Origin: DASVXQ01 sp046727955
GTDB lineage: Bacteria; Actinomycetota; CALGFH01
Direction: 5' to 3'
DNA length: 14,629 nucleotides
NCBI GenBank assembly: GCA_046727955.1
Contig: JBKPDO010000089.1
Span: 1 to 14,629 of the forward strand
The notes under the pieces: model-generated
Databases searched by the model: none
Told to the model about the DNA's origin: nothing
What the model saw: only the letters and a program-made list of their open reading frames with translations
Shown: positions 1 through 6,991 of the stretch, piece after piece
How positions within the stretch are numbered: the first letter of the stretch is position 1
Layout: every line of letters starts with the position of its first letter
Program-made: the position numbers and the translations under genes

Positions 1-582
1 GCCACCGCCTGACCGACCACCCGGCGGGGTCGCCGGGGCCCGCCGCCAGCGCCGTCGACCGGCACCTGAGCGCGTCGCCCGAGGCTCTAGAGCGCCCGCG
101 GACCGTCAGCGACATGATGGCGCGTCCATTCCGCAACGGCCTGGTAAGTGTCAGCGGCAGTGTCGGAGGCGAGACCACACGGCACCGTGCCGCGGTCGCG
201 CCGGGCGAGCATGCGACCACCGCGGCAATCCAGCACGCACCGCGGCACCGGCGCGCCGAGGCGACCCCCCTGCTAGAGCGCTGGCGACCTCGCCGTGCTG
301 TGGCAGCAACGATGCGACCAGACCACGGTCGCGCCGCACCGGGTCGCCCTGCGACCAACCGTCCTGCGGACGCGACACCGGCCCAACAGCGACCAGCAGG
401 ACCGACGAACACCGACCGCGGGTCCGGATCATCTTCCGGCACTGCCGGGCGTGTGTGTGCGGCGGGGTGTGGTGCCGCAGGCAGACCGTGCCGAACACGG
501 CACCACGGCGGGCACGGTCCAGGTGCGGCGGTGGGAGGTGGTCATGCCAGACCGCCGGTTGCGCGCTGCCGCTTGGTGCTGC
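1..582. other. No confident gene; possible 3' remnant of a coding region at the extreme left
   Basis: The first 130 or so bases read on the + strand in frame 3 have almost every third base G or C and a low-GC second position, as a real high-GC gene would. The peptide includes a stretch like DRHLSASPEALERPRTVSD. The signature fades after about 140, and no natural stop follows in that frame until 905. This could be the decayed end of a gene cut by the window edge, possibly frameshifted. Two + frames stay open for hundreds of bases, but this is expected in such GC-rich DNA, and the translations are Arg/Ala/Pro-rich with no recognisable motif. From about 140 to 582 I see no gene, RNA or hairpin that I would defend. 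Confidence 0.25.
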
Positions 583-690
583 GGCAGGCGTGGCGTGGTT
601 GGAGGCGCCGGGCAGGCGTGGCGTGGTTGGAGGCGCCGGGCAGGCGTGGCGTGGTTGGAGGCGCCGGGCAGCCGGGGTATGGTTGGAGGA
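583..690. repeat. 28-bp tandem repeat, three exact copies plus a diverged fourth
   Basis: Copies lie at 583-610, 611-638 and 639-666, and are identical. Each starts GGCAGGCGTGG and ends GGAGGCGCCG. A fourth, partly diverged copy runs from 667 to about 690, where GTATGGTTGGAGGA replaces the usual GCGTGGTTGGAGGC. The period is not a multiple of three, so this is unlikely to be a protein repeat. The array sits directly upstream of the membrane protein gene at 713, so a regulatory role or simple replication slippage are both possible. Confidence 0.9.
655..683 (+). promoter_or_regulatory. Candidate sigma-70-type promoter for the 713 gene, embedded in the tandem repeat
   Basis: TTGGAG (655-660) and TATGGT (678-683) are separated by exactly 17 bp and resemble the -35 and -10 hexamers of the housekeeping sigma factor. 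The -10 lies in the diverged fourth repeat copy, where GCGTGGT has become GTATGGT; the -35 is part of the third copy. Transcription would start near 690, giving a leader of about 22 nt with a GAGGGTGG ribosome site before the ATG at 713. This is an inference from sequence only. Confidence 0.45.
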
Positions 691-712
691 CCAACCAGAC
701 CAAGAGGGTGGA

Positions 713-1042
713 ATGCGACAGGGTGGGGGTCAGGCCAACCCGGATCCGCTGTCGCCGGGGTCCCCGCCGCCACCGCGGCGACGGCGCGGGCGGCGGCGGT
801 GGCTGGTCTGGCTGTTCGTGGGGTTGGTGCCGCTGGCTGTGGGGGTGTTCGGGTGGTTCGACCCCACCGACGCGTGGTGGGGGGTTTGGGTGGTGCCGGT
901 CGTGACCGCGGTGACTATCGCCCAGTTATGGGAACGGGGTGGCATCCCCGAATGGGCACGACGACGCGTGCTCGCGTTTGCGATCGGCTATGGGGTGCTG
1001 TGCAGCGCTGCGGCCCCTGTTGGCGCGTGGCTGGCGCGCTGA
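713..1042 (+). CDS. Small three-helix membrane protein, function unknown
   Basis: A 109-aa protein. The open frame extends far upstream, but the ATG at 713 is chosen because a GAGGGTGG ribosome site lies just before it and the upstream part is repeat DNA. The N-terminus is polar and proline/arginine-rich (about residues 1-24, ending in a RRRRGRRR-type patch), so it should stay in the cytoplasm. Three hydrophobic segments follow, at about residues 25-45 (WLVWLFVGLVPLAVGVFGWF), 54-69 (a WVVPVVTAVTIAQLW stretch) and 84-107. I do not recognise the family. Small membrane proteins of this kind are common in actinobacterial mobile elements, some with roles in plasmid spread, but nothing here proves that. 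It converges with the minus-strand gene ending at 1198. Confidence 0.6.
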   Translation: MRQGGGQANPDPLSPGSPPPPRRRRGRRRWLVWLFVGLVPLAVGVFGWFDPTDAWWGVWVVPVVTAVTIAQLWERGGIPEWARRRVLAFAIGYGVLCSAAAPVGAWLAR

Positions 1043-1066
1043 GCGGCCGTGCCGCGCGGGCCAGGT

Positions 1067-1078
1067 CACGTTGACGTG
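1067..1078. promoter_or_regulatory. Short perfect inverted repeat between convergent genes
   Basis: CACGT-TG-ACGTG is a 5-2-5 perfect inverted repeat, 25 bp after the stop of the membrane protein gene and between two convergent genes. It has the look of a protein-binding half-site pair and is too short for a terminator. It may be chance. Confidence 0.2.
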
Positions 1079-1197
1079 CTCCGGGGACGCGGCTGGCCGC
1101 CGGGGGTCATGCCACCGCTCCGCTGGTGGGCCTAGTAGTGGGGGTGATGCGCGGGGTGGCCGGGCCGCGGCTGTTCTTCCTGCCCCCCAAAGGGACC

Positions 1198-1413
1198 CTA
1201 GCGCGGCAGCTCGTCCAGTGCCTGGCTCACTGCCACGGCCGCCTCGTCACGGCCGGGAGCCACGCCCTTGCCGACCGTGCGGCCCTCCAGGGTGACCAGC
1301 CATGGGTAGACGCCCGGCCGGTTGGCGTCGATGCGGATGGCGTAGCGGCCGTGGCGGGCCACCCAGAACTTGTGGCCCGCGTTCTCCCTGGCCTCGTACT
1401 GCACCATTGCCAT
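1198..1413 (-). CDS. Small hypothetical protein, 71 aa
   Basis: The protein begins MAMVQYEARENAGHKFWVAR, continues through a compact region rich in beta-prone residues (YAIRIDANRPGVYPWLVTLEG), and ends with a helix (EAAVAVSQALDEL). Codon use shows the G/C-rich third positions expected of a real gene here. The frame is open further upstream to 1476, but that stretch is out of character. The ATG at 1413 is preferred, with an alternative at 1407. No strong ribosome site is seen, only CGAG close to the start. A TACGAT hexamer lies 7 nt before the ATG (1421-1426), so a leaderless transcript is possible, although there is no convincing -35. The family is not recognised. A terminator-like hairpin lies upstream at 1497, so the gene is probably transcribed alone. 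Confidence 0.55.
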   Translation of the reverse strand: MAMVQYEARENAGHKFWVARHGRYAIRIDANRPGVYPWLVTLEGRTVGKGVAPGRDEAAVAVSQALDELPR

Positions 1414-1496
1414 GCTCGAGATCGTAACCTGGGGCGTCGACTGGTGGCCGGCGGTCGATAGAGCGGTCACCGCCAAAGGACTGGACCGGACAGCAA

Positions 1497-1524
1497 CAGG
1501 CCCCGACGCGGACGCCGGGGCCTG
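1497..1524 (-). terminator. Intrinsic-terminator-like hairpin, copy 1 of a duplicated 48-bp module
   Basis: CAGGCCCCG (1497-1505) pairs perfectly with CGGGGCCTG (1516-1524) across a 10-nt loop. Read on the minus strand the stem is followed by TTGCTGTCC, a weak U-tract. It lies downstream of the minus-strand membrane gene ending at 1701, 176 bp past its stop. The same hairpin with its flanks recurs at 2484-2511. The extended identity is 1487-1534 against 2473-2521, with two substitutions and a one-base indel. Confidence 0.6.
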
Positions 1525-1700
1525 CGGTCAGCCGGCTCAGATTGGCCGGGCGCCGCAACATCGCCCAAGGCTGCGCTGGGCGGGTCGGGATCCCACCCGC
1601 GCGTTTGGTCTGCTCGGCATCGGCCGCCCCGGCATCCGTGCGCCCCGTCATCTGCCCCCGGGCCATCAGCGACCGCCGGCCCCCGGCACGCTGGCGCAGC

Positions 1701-2180
1701 TCAGCCGCCGTCACGATAAAAGCCAGCGCCCGCGAGCCAGCGTCGTGGGTATTGCACCTGGGCGAGACGGCCGACGCGCACCGACAGCATCGGCTGCGCG
1801 GCCTGCAGCGCGGCGGCGAACTCCGCAAAGCCCGGGGTGGCGAACGTCACCCAGATCGTGCCCCGCCTGGTGGTCACCACATGCCCCAGCATCGCGACCC
1901 GCGACGGCCGGATCGCCACCACCTCGCCGATCGGGACCTGCCCGGCGCGCAGCGGCGCCCGCCACCCCAGCACGCCGCCGGCGACCTCGAGCTGGTAGAC
2001 GATCCGCAGCAAGAACCAGTAGCCGTTCCAGCCCAGCACCGCGACCCACCCCACCGCGACCCATGCTGGTGCAGCACCGGTCGCAAGCAGCACGACGCCG
2101 GCCACGGCCATGACGCCGACGGTGCCCATGACTTGGAGCCGATACCACCACGGCAGGCGCCAGCCGAAGGTGGCCTGCAT
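1701..2180 (-). CDS. Two-helix membrane protein with PH-like cytoplasmic domain
   Basis: A 159-aa protein. The start at 2180 is chosen over the longer frame (2210) because AAAGGAG stands about 10 nt before it. Residues 17-35 and 39-59 are strongly hydrophobic and form two closely spaced membrane helices with a very short loop. From about residue 62 the chain alternates short beta-like strands (YQLEVAGGVLGWR, GEVVAIRPSRVAMLG, HVVTTRRGTIWVTF) and closes with a helix (FAEFAAALQAA). This is the order seen in bacterial pleckstrin-homology-type domains of small membrane proteins. The family match is by fold pattern only, and the role is unknown. The gene is flanked by the two copies of the terminator module, so it is probably monocistronic. 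Confidence 0.65.
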   Translation of the reverse strand: MQATFGWRLPWWYRLQVMGTVGVMAVAGVVLLATGAAPAWVAVGWVAVLGWNGYWFLLRIVYQLEVAGGVLGWRAPLRAGQVPIGEVVAIRPSRVAMLGHVVTTRRGTIWVTFATPGFAEFAAALQAAQPMLSVRVGRLAQVQYPRRWLAGAGFYRDGG

Positions 2181-2374
2181 GGCCGCCGCGCTCCTTTCCG
2201 ACCAGATCACCCCTGGTTGCGCTGAACCTACCGTGTGGCACGCCTGGCTGCCAACGAGCTGGCCGAAAAGGAGGACCTGACCCGGGCGCCGGCCACCACC
2301 CCGACAGGCCAGCGAACATCACTCTGCCGCAACACCGCCCATCAGCGAACGCGGTGAGACCCTGGAGTGACGTA

Positions 2375-2459
2375 CGGATCGTAGCGAGCCGAAAAACGAG
2401 TGCAGAGCAAGCGTTACGAACCGCCCGTCACCCGCGCGGGACCGGCGCGTTACGATCGG
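2375..2459. repeat. Three related TTACGAT-type motifs in the gap upstream of the 1701-2180 gene
   Basis: The 2181-2528 gap contains CGTTACGAACCG (2412-2423), CGTTACGATCGG (2448-2459) and an inverted, one-off version CGGATCGTAGCG (2375-2386). A related GGTTACGATC is found on the minus strand just before the ATG at 1413. The 2375 copy offers a minus-strand TACGAT that could serve as a -10 for the 1701-2180 gene, but no -35 fits. The set may be regulator binding sites. I see no other structure in the rest of this gap apart from the terminator at 2484-2511. Confidence 0.3.
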
Positions 2460-2483
2460 TTGGTCAACCTCCCGGACAGCAAA

Positions 2484-2511
2484 CAGGCCCCGACGCGGAC
2501 GCCGGGGCCTG
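2484..2511 (-). terminator. Terminator of the coupling-protein operon, copy 2 of the 48-bp module
   Basis: The stem and loop are the same as at 1497-1524: CAGGCCCCG / CGGGGCCTG, 9 bp, 10-nt loop. On the minus strand it is followed by TTTGCTGTCC. It begins 17 bp after the TGA (2529-2531) of the last operon gene, the textbook position for an intrinsic terminator. Confidence 0.75.
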
Positions 2512-2528
2512 TGGCCAGCCGAGGATGC

Positions 2529-3173
2529 TCAGCGGTCGTCGCGGCCGCCGCGCTCATCGCGGCCGCGGTCGGTGCGGTGGTGCCGCTCGGACCTACCCGG
2601 CTCGTCCGGCCCGAAGCTGTCGGGCGGGCAGCCCGGATCGTCGTAGGCCATCGCGCGGCACTCCAGCTCGGCCCGGTCGGCCCGGTCGGCCCGGTCGGCC
2701 CGGTCGGCCCGGTCGGCCCGGTCGGCCCGGTCGGCCCGGTCGGCCCGGTCGGCTTCGGCTTCCTCGCCCAGCGCACGCACCGAGTCGTGCAGCCGCCCCC
2801 GGGTGGCCGGGTCCACCGCCCGCGGCGGGGTGCCGCCCGCGCGCCAGCGGTGCCGATCGACCACATCGGGCGGCCCCGCCGGGAGCTGGTTACGCGCGGC
2901 GCGACGGTCGGCCGCCCACTCGCGCAGCGAGCGGCGCCGGCCCTCGCCCGGACCTGGCGTGCCGGCCGGTGGCAGCAGCTTGCCCGCGTCGGGCAGCCGC
3001 TCGTTCAGCTCCACCATGAGCACGCCGGGCCGGGTCCGGGGCAGCTCGCTGAGCAGGCTGCCCAGCTCCGATGTCGGCAGCGCGTCGAGGTAGCGGACCA
3101 GGTCGGCGCGGAGCTGCCCCTCGGGGCGCGGCTCCGGGCCAAGCTCGGCGGGGTACAGCGGGTCAGCGGGCAT
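2529..3173 (-). CDS. Hypothetical charged protein with nine DRA tripeptide repeats (last gene of operon)
   Basis: A 214-aa protein. The ATG at 3173 lies inside the end of the preceding gene (11-bp overlap, ATGCCCGCTGA) with GGAG just before it, so it is translationally coupled to the WhiB-HTH gene. Residues 19-62 look like a small helical domain (LRADLVRYLDALPTSELGSLL and LMVELNERLPD). Residues 78-140 are basic and proline/arginine-rich. Residues 142-168 are nine perfect Asp-Arg-Ala repeats encoded by an exact 9-bp DNA repeat. The tail (about 188-214) is a highly charged R/D/E/H stretch. No enzyme motif is visible and the family is not recognised. The DRA tract would form a charged helix or a disordered linker. 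The place in the operon suggests it works with the coupling ATPase or its regulator. Confidence 0.7.
   Translation of the reverse strand: MPADPLYPAELGPEPRPEGQLRADLVRYLDALPTSELGSLLSELPRTRPGVLMVELNERLPDAGKLLPPAGTPGPGEGRRRSLREWAADRRAARNQLPAGPPDVVDRHRWRAGGTPPRAVDPATRGRLHDSVRALGEEAEADRADRADRADRADRADRADRADRADRAELECRAMAYDDPGCPPDSFGPDEPGRSERHHRTDRGRDERGGRDDR
2672..2752. repeat. 9-bp tandem repeat, nine copies (codes for Asp-Arg-Ala)
   Basis: The unit CCCGGTCGG is repeated nine times without a mismatch. Because the period is 9 bp, a change in copy number would add or remove whole tripeptides and keep the frame. The repeat leaves all six frames open and creates spurious collagen-like (GPV, GPT) and RPG frames that should not be read as genes. 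Confidence 0.95.
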
Positions 3174-5040
3174 CTCCGAACACCTCCCGGTCGTCGCGGT
3201 GGGGATGGTGGGGGCGGGCAGACCGCTCCGTCCGCTCAGTGCGTGCCCGGCCCGGCCAGTCGGCCCGTTCGGCCTGCCGCCGGGCTGGACGGCTGGCCCG
3301 CTCCGTGCTCAACTGCTGGGCGCGTTCCGCGCGGCGCCGCACGGCGCGGTGGCGGACGCTGGGCCGGTTGGCGCGGCTTTCGGTGTTCATGTCGGCCACC
3401 ACCCCAAAGCCGAGCGTCTCGATCTCCTCAGCACGGCGCAGCCGGACCGCCGGGTCGGCGGTGTGGCCGCGGCGTGGTGGCACGCTGCCGGGGTTGAGCT
3501 GGACGAACACCGGGTCAAGCGCCGGCGCGGTCAGCCGCCGGCCGCCCAGGCGGGCGAGCTGGACGGTGCTCTTGCGCTGGTTGACCGCGGCGGGGTTGGG
3601 CGTGGGCATGCCGAGCTGGTGGCGTTGGAACGCCTTGCGCAGCGACGGCCAGGTGGTGCCGAGCTCGCGCGCGGCGGCGTTGATGCTGCCGAGCTGCTCG
3701 GCCAGCCGGAACGCCCGCTCGGCCTCGCTGCGGTCGGCCAGGAATCGGCTGGGCTGGTGGCCGACCTTGCCCTTGGGCTGGGGCAGGCCCCAGTGTGCCC
3801 ATGCGCCCTTGAGCGTGTCGCGGCTGACGCCCAGCTCCTTGGCAGCCTGCCGCAGCCCCACCCGGCTGGCCAGCTCGTGCGCCTGCTCGGCCACCGCCCG
3901 GTCCTGCCGGTAGGCGGTCGGCTCCGGGAAGCGGTTGGGCCGCAGATGACTGCGCTCGGTCGGCACGGTGGCGCCGAACACGCCATGGTCGGTATCCAGC
4001 GAGTCGGCAGCCCGCACGGCCAGCTCCCGGCAGGGCTGTTGGACCTGGCAGCCGGCGCAGATCGCCTTGGCCTCGCTGGCCTTGCGGCCCTCTCCGGCCT
4101 CGGGAAAGAACCGCTCGGTCGGCATGCCCTTGCAGGCGGCCTGGTCCATCCAGCCCAGCCGGCCCTCACCCGCGACCAGCGGCACCCGCTCAGCTTGGGC
4201 GCTGTGCTGGTCAGCGGTCTGCCGCTGCTGGGTCCGCAACGGTCCCAGTACTTGCCGGACCCTGCCGGCGGGGATGCCGAGCATGCGGGCGACCGCCGGG
4301 GCGTCCAGGCGCTGGCCGCCGTCGCACTCGACCACCTGCCACAGCTGCTGGATGCGCTCGGTGTTGGTCAGCTCCCCGCCGCGCAGCGCCGCCAGGGTCT
4401 GGGCGGCGTAGGCGCGGCCGACGCCGACCTGGCGGGCAACCGCGGCGGGGTCGAGGCGCTCGCCGTGGCCAACCTCGCGGGTCCGCCACACCTGCTCGAT
4501 GCGCTCCAGCGGACTCCCCGCCGGTTGCGCCGCCTCAAGGTCCGGACGGCCGCCGACGGCGAAGGCGGCCTGCAACGAGGCGAGCTGCTCGGGTGTGGGC
4601 TGGCCGTGGCTGGCCGGCTCGGTGCGCAGCGCTGCGAGGCGCGGATCACCCGACCGGGCGGCCCGCAAGGTGTGCAGCCACTGCCGCGCGGTCGTCGTGG
4701 TGGTGCCGAGTTCACGGGCGAGCTCGGCCGCATCCAGCGGCGTGCCGCCGCGTAGCTCACGGGCCAGGTAGGCGTCGGTGATCCGGTCGCGGACCAGCCG
4801 CCCGCGCAGCTCCGATAGCCCAGGATCGCGCTGCCGCTGGGCGCGCAGCACTCGCACCAAATCCGTGGCCAGCCGTGGGGTGACGCTGACCTCGGCGGCC
4901 AGGGCGGCCGGGTTGACCTGGTGGCCGCCGTCGACCTCGCGCGCAAGCCAGGTGTAGGCGACCCGCTCCCATGCCGGCCGCGGGTCCACGGGCGGCTCAG
5001 CAGGAGGCTCCACAGCGCCGGGGAGATGCTCAGCGGTCAT
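3163..5040 (-). CDS. WhiB-like [4Fe-4S] domain embedded in a multi-helix-turn-helix protein (625 aa)
   Basis: The start at 5040 is chosen because GGGAGGGGG precedes it and it overlaps the coupling-ATPase stop by 11 bp (ATGACCGCTGA); the frame is open up to 5313 but that part is low-complexity. The N-terminal half carries four related repeats of helix-turn-helix character, at about residues 22-70, 82-128, 178-221 and 226-270. Their shared pattern is ERI..W..REV..G..LD..AVAR.LGV....A...L..LR. Residues 297-365 form a WhiB-like domain: C303, C328, C331 and C337 give the C-x24-C-x2-C-x5-C spacing that binds a [4Fe-4S] cluster. DHGVFGAT (351-358) stands where WhiB proteins have G-V/I-W-G-G. Two further HTH-like units follow (about 381-420 and 436-477; RQAAKELGVSRDTL and NAAARELGTTWPSL). 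The tail (about 530-620) is very rich in Arg and Glu. Ordinary WhiB proteins are only about 80-130 aa, so this is a large composite. It is likely a DNA-binding, redox- or NO-responsive regulator of transfer, but the role is inferred. Confidence 0.85.
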   Translation of the reverse strand: MTAEHLPGAVEPPAEPPVDPRPAWERVAYTWLAREVDGGHQVNPAALAAEVSVTPRLATDLVRVLRAQRQRDPGLSELRGRLVRDRITDAYLARELRGGTPLDAAELARELGTTTTTARQWLHTLRAARSGDPRLAALRTEPASHGQPTPEQLASLQAAFAVGGRPDLEAAQPAGSPLERIEQVWRTREVGHGERLDPAAVARQVGVGRAYAAQTLAALRGGELTNTERIQQLWQVVECDGGQRLDAPAVARMLGIPAGRVRQVLGPLRTQQRQTADQHSAQAERVPLVAGEGRLGWMDQAACKGMPTERFFPEAGEGRKASEAKAICAGCQVQQPCRELAVRAADSLDTDHGVFGATVPTERSHLRPNRFPEPTAYRQDRAVAEQAHELASRVGLRQAAKELGVSRDTLKGAWAHWGLPQPKGKVGHQPSRFLADRSEAERAFRLAEQLGSINAAARELGTTWPSLRKAFQRHQLGMPTPNPAAVNQRKSTVQLARLGGRRLTAPALDPVFVQLNPGSVPPRRGHTADPAVRLRRAEEIETLGFGVVADMNTESRANRPSVRHRAVRRRAERAQQLSTERASRPARRQAERADWPGRARTERTERSARPHHPHRDDREVFGDAR

Positions 5041-6991
5041 CGTGCGCCCCCTCCCGCTCGGCCCGCGGCCGCCCACCGGCAAGCCGGCGGTTGAGCCGCT
5101 CGGTCCACGACACCCGCTGCCCAGACGTGGCGGCCCGCTCGGCCCGCTCGCGGGCACGCGTGGTGGCCCGCTCGCGGCGCTGCTCGCCGCGGCGCAGCTG
5201 CTGCTCGGCCTTGTCTTCCAGCCGCTGGCGCCGCCGCTGCTCGGAAGGGGTGTAGAACGGCCGCAGCCGGATTGGGGTTGGGCGCAGGTGCCCGTGTAGC
5301 AGCACCCCCTCACCTGGCCGCAGCCGCCGCAAGTCCTCCACCGGCAGCAGCGGCCGGTACTGGGTAGACTCGTTGAGCGAGTGCCTGCCGTCGGAGCCCA
5401 TCGAGCGGGACTGCTCGACCTGGTGGCGCTCGCCGATCAGCTTGGTTCCCAGCTCCAGCGCCGACAGGTCCGCCAGGCCCGACAGGAACAGCTTGGCGCG
5501 GTGGTTGTTGAGGATGGTCGAGGCCTTGGCGCCGTAGCGGGCCTCCAGTTGGCTCTTGTCGTGCCACACGGTGACAAGCTGGATGCCCTGGCCGCGCGCG
5601 GTGGTGGCCAGTACGTCTAGCTCGCTGAGCGCGGCGCAGTTGCCGGCCTCGTCCAGGAACAGCCCCAACCGGGGGTTGAGCAGCCCGTTAGGCGAGCGTG
5701 CGGCCCGCTCCTGGGCGGCGGCGACGACCTGTTGGGTGATCGTCTCGAACAGCGGGCGCAGCAGCCGCTGCTGGTGGGCGGGGGCGTACAGGTAGACGGT
5801 GTGCTCGCCCTGGAGGAAGTAGTCAACGTCGAGGGTGTGCCCCTCGGTCCAGGCCGCGACCCGCTCGTTGGCGTAGACGTGCAGCATCTCCTCGGCGGTC
5901 GCATAGAGGGAGTCTCTGGCCCGCTCGCCACGAAACTGTGAGGAGTTCCACGCATCCTGTGCGGCCACAACGCCGGTCGCTTCGAGGATCTCGGTCACCC
6001 GGTCGTCCTCGCGGGTGTCCAGCCAGTGCAGCACGTCGCGCATCGTGAGGCCCTTGACCGCGGCGGCGTACAGGATGGGCGCGAGGAACTTGGTGCCCAT
6101 CGTCTTCCAGAACCGATGCTCTGGCCGCTGTTCCTCGGTGGGGGTCTGCTCGATGGCGTTGGCCAGCAGCACTGCCATCTGCTGCGCGCCCGCCCAGGTC
6201 CCGCACGCGGCAAGTGGGGTCCACTGCGCCGCCGGCTCGCCGGAGGCGCCGAGCGGGTCGATGACCAGGACCTCGCCCTTGCGGGCGCGGCTTGCCATGG
6301 TGGCCCTGAGCACGTCGGGCTTGACCGAGGTTGCGAGCAGCGGGCCTTGCCAGTCCAAGATCCCCGGCACCAACAGGCCACTTGTCTTGAATGAGCCGGT
6401 CGGCCCAAAGACCAGGACCGAGTGGCAGTCCTCGCTGGCCAGTAGCCGCCCGCCCACGCCGAGGCCGGCAAGGCGGCTGGTGCGGCCCACGATCACCCGG
6501 CCGGGGCTAGGACGCCGGACGAACAGCAGGCGCAGCTCCCGCCCGCCGGCCCACACCGAGCCCTGCCGGTGGCGGCGGGTGTGCTCGCGGCCCGGCCGGT
6601 GGCCCGGCGCGCGGCCCGGGAGGTACTGCGTGACCGCCCGCACCGTGGCGGCGGTCCCGCCGGCGACGCCGCCGACCACGGTGCCGGCGCAGGCGTACAT
6701 GCCGACCGGACCGGGCAGCGCGGCCCGCACGTCTGTGGGCCAGGCGAGCGCGGGGTCGCTCCAGTGGTGGGGCAGGTGCCACAGGACGGAGGCCACGTCG
6801 GCGGGGAACACGTGCATCCAGGTGTGCCCGAACGCCAGGCCGGCGAGCTGCCCCGAGGCCCACACCAGCGCGCCGGCCGCGCCGGTCGTCGCGAGGCCGT
6901 AGCCGATCAGGCGCTCTTCGGTCCCACCCATGCCCGGCTCGGGGATGTGCCGCCCGTTGGGAGGCACCGGAGGCCAGGGGTCACGCCACAT
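5030..6991 (-). CDS. VirD4/TraG-type conjugative coupling ATPase
   Basis: A 653-aa protein. It should sit in the membrane and feed DNA-protein complexes into a conjugation channel using ATP. The start at 6991 is supported by GGGGGGTGG upstream and an 11-bp overlap with the previous stop (ATGTGGCGTGA). Two membrane segments, about residues 27-55 and 94-117, match the usual two-helix N-terminal anchor. The P-loop is GPTGSFKT (196-203), with Phe at the position normally held by Gly before the Lys. Walker B is LGLFLDEAGN (442-451, D447-E448). The stretch after it (LATTARGQGIQLVTVWHDKSQL) and the C-terminal part resemble the TraD/TraG TraM-recognition region. Residues 583-635 form a charged R/E-rich tail. 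The length fits the family. No relaxase or VirB4-like partner is visible in the window, so the rest of the transfer machinery lies outside or is missing. Confidence 0.9.
   Translation of the reverse strand: MWRDPWPPVPPNGRHIPEPGMGGTEERLIGYGLATTGAAGALVWASGQLAGLAFGHTWMHVFPADVASVLWHLPHHWSDPALAWPTDVRAALPGPVGMYACAGTVVGGVAGGTAATVRAVTQYLPGRAPGHRPGREHTRRHRQGSVWAGGRELRLLFVRRPSPGRVIVGRTSRLAGLGVGGRLLASEDCHSVLVFGPTGSFKTSGLLVPGILDWQGPLLATSVKPDVLRATMASRARKGEVLVIDPLGASGEPAAQWTPLAACGTWAGAQQMAVLLANAIEQTPTEEQRPEHRFWKTMGTKFLAPILYAAAVKGLTMRDVLHWLDTREDDRVTEILEATGVVAAQDAWNSSQFRGERARDSLYATAEEMLHVYANERVAAWTEGHTLDVDYFLQGEHTVYLYAPAHQQRLLRPLFETITQQVVAAAQERAARSPNGLLNPRLGLFLDEAGNCAALSELDVLATTARGQGIQLVTVWHDKSQLEARYGAKASTILNNHRAKLFLSGLADLSALELGTKLIGERHQVEQSRSMGSDGRHSLNESTQYRPLLPVEDLRRLRPGEGVLLHGHLRPTPIRLRPFYTPSEQRRRQRLEDKAEQQLRRGEQRRERATTRARERAERAATSGQRVSWTERLNRRLAGGRPRAEREGAHDDR

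Noticed and set aside
583..690. CRISPR array
   Set aside because: The repeats are directly adjacent with no spacers, and there are no cas-like genes.
114..905. Long plus-strand frames covering the left end
   Set aside because: Overlapping open frames in two phases, no ribosome sites, Arg/Ala/Pro-rich, and the region includes a 28-bp repeat that is not a multiple of three.
2400..3497. Plus-strand open frame with collagen-like GPV repeats, and the minus-strand GPT version
   Set aside because: They are shadow frames of the 9-bp repeat, which is open in all six frames. The codon bias and the operon overlap support only the DRA frame on the minus strand.
3199..4755. Long plus-strand open frame (518 codons) opposite the WhiB-HTH gene
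   Set aside because: It is antisense to a gene with clear domains, has no ribosome site and an Ala/Gly/Leu composition typical of GC-rich shadow frames.
5041..5313. N-terminal extension of the WhiB-HTH protein
   Set aside because: The extra 91 codons overlap the end of the ATPase gene and are low-complexity; a good ribosome site and the 11-bp overlap mark 5040 as the start.
6015..6902. Plus-strand open frame opposite the coupling ATPase
   Set aside because: Antisense shadow; the minus strand has Walker A and B motifs and proper codon bias.
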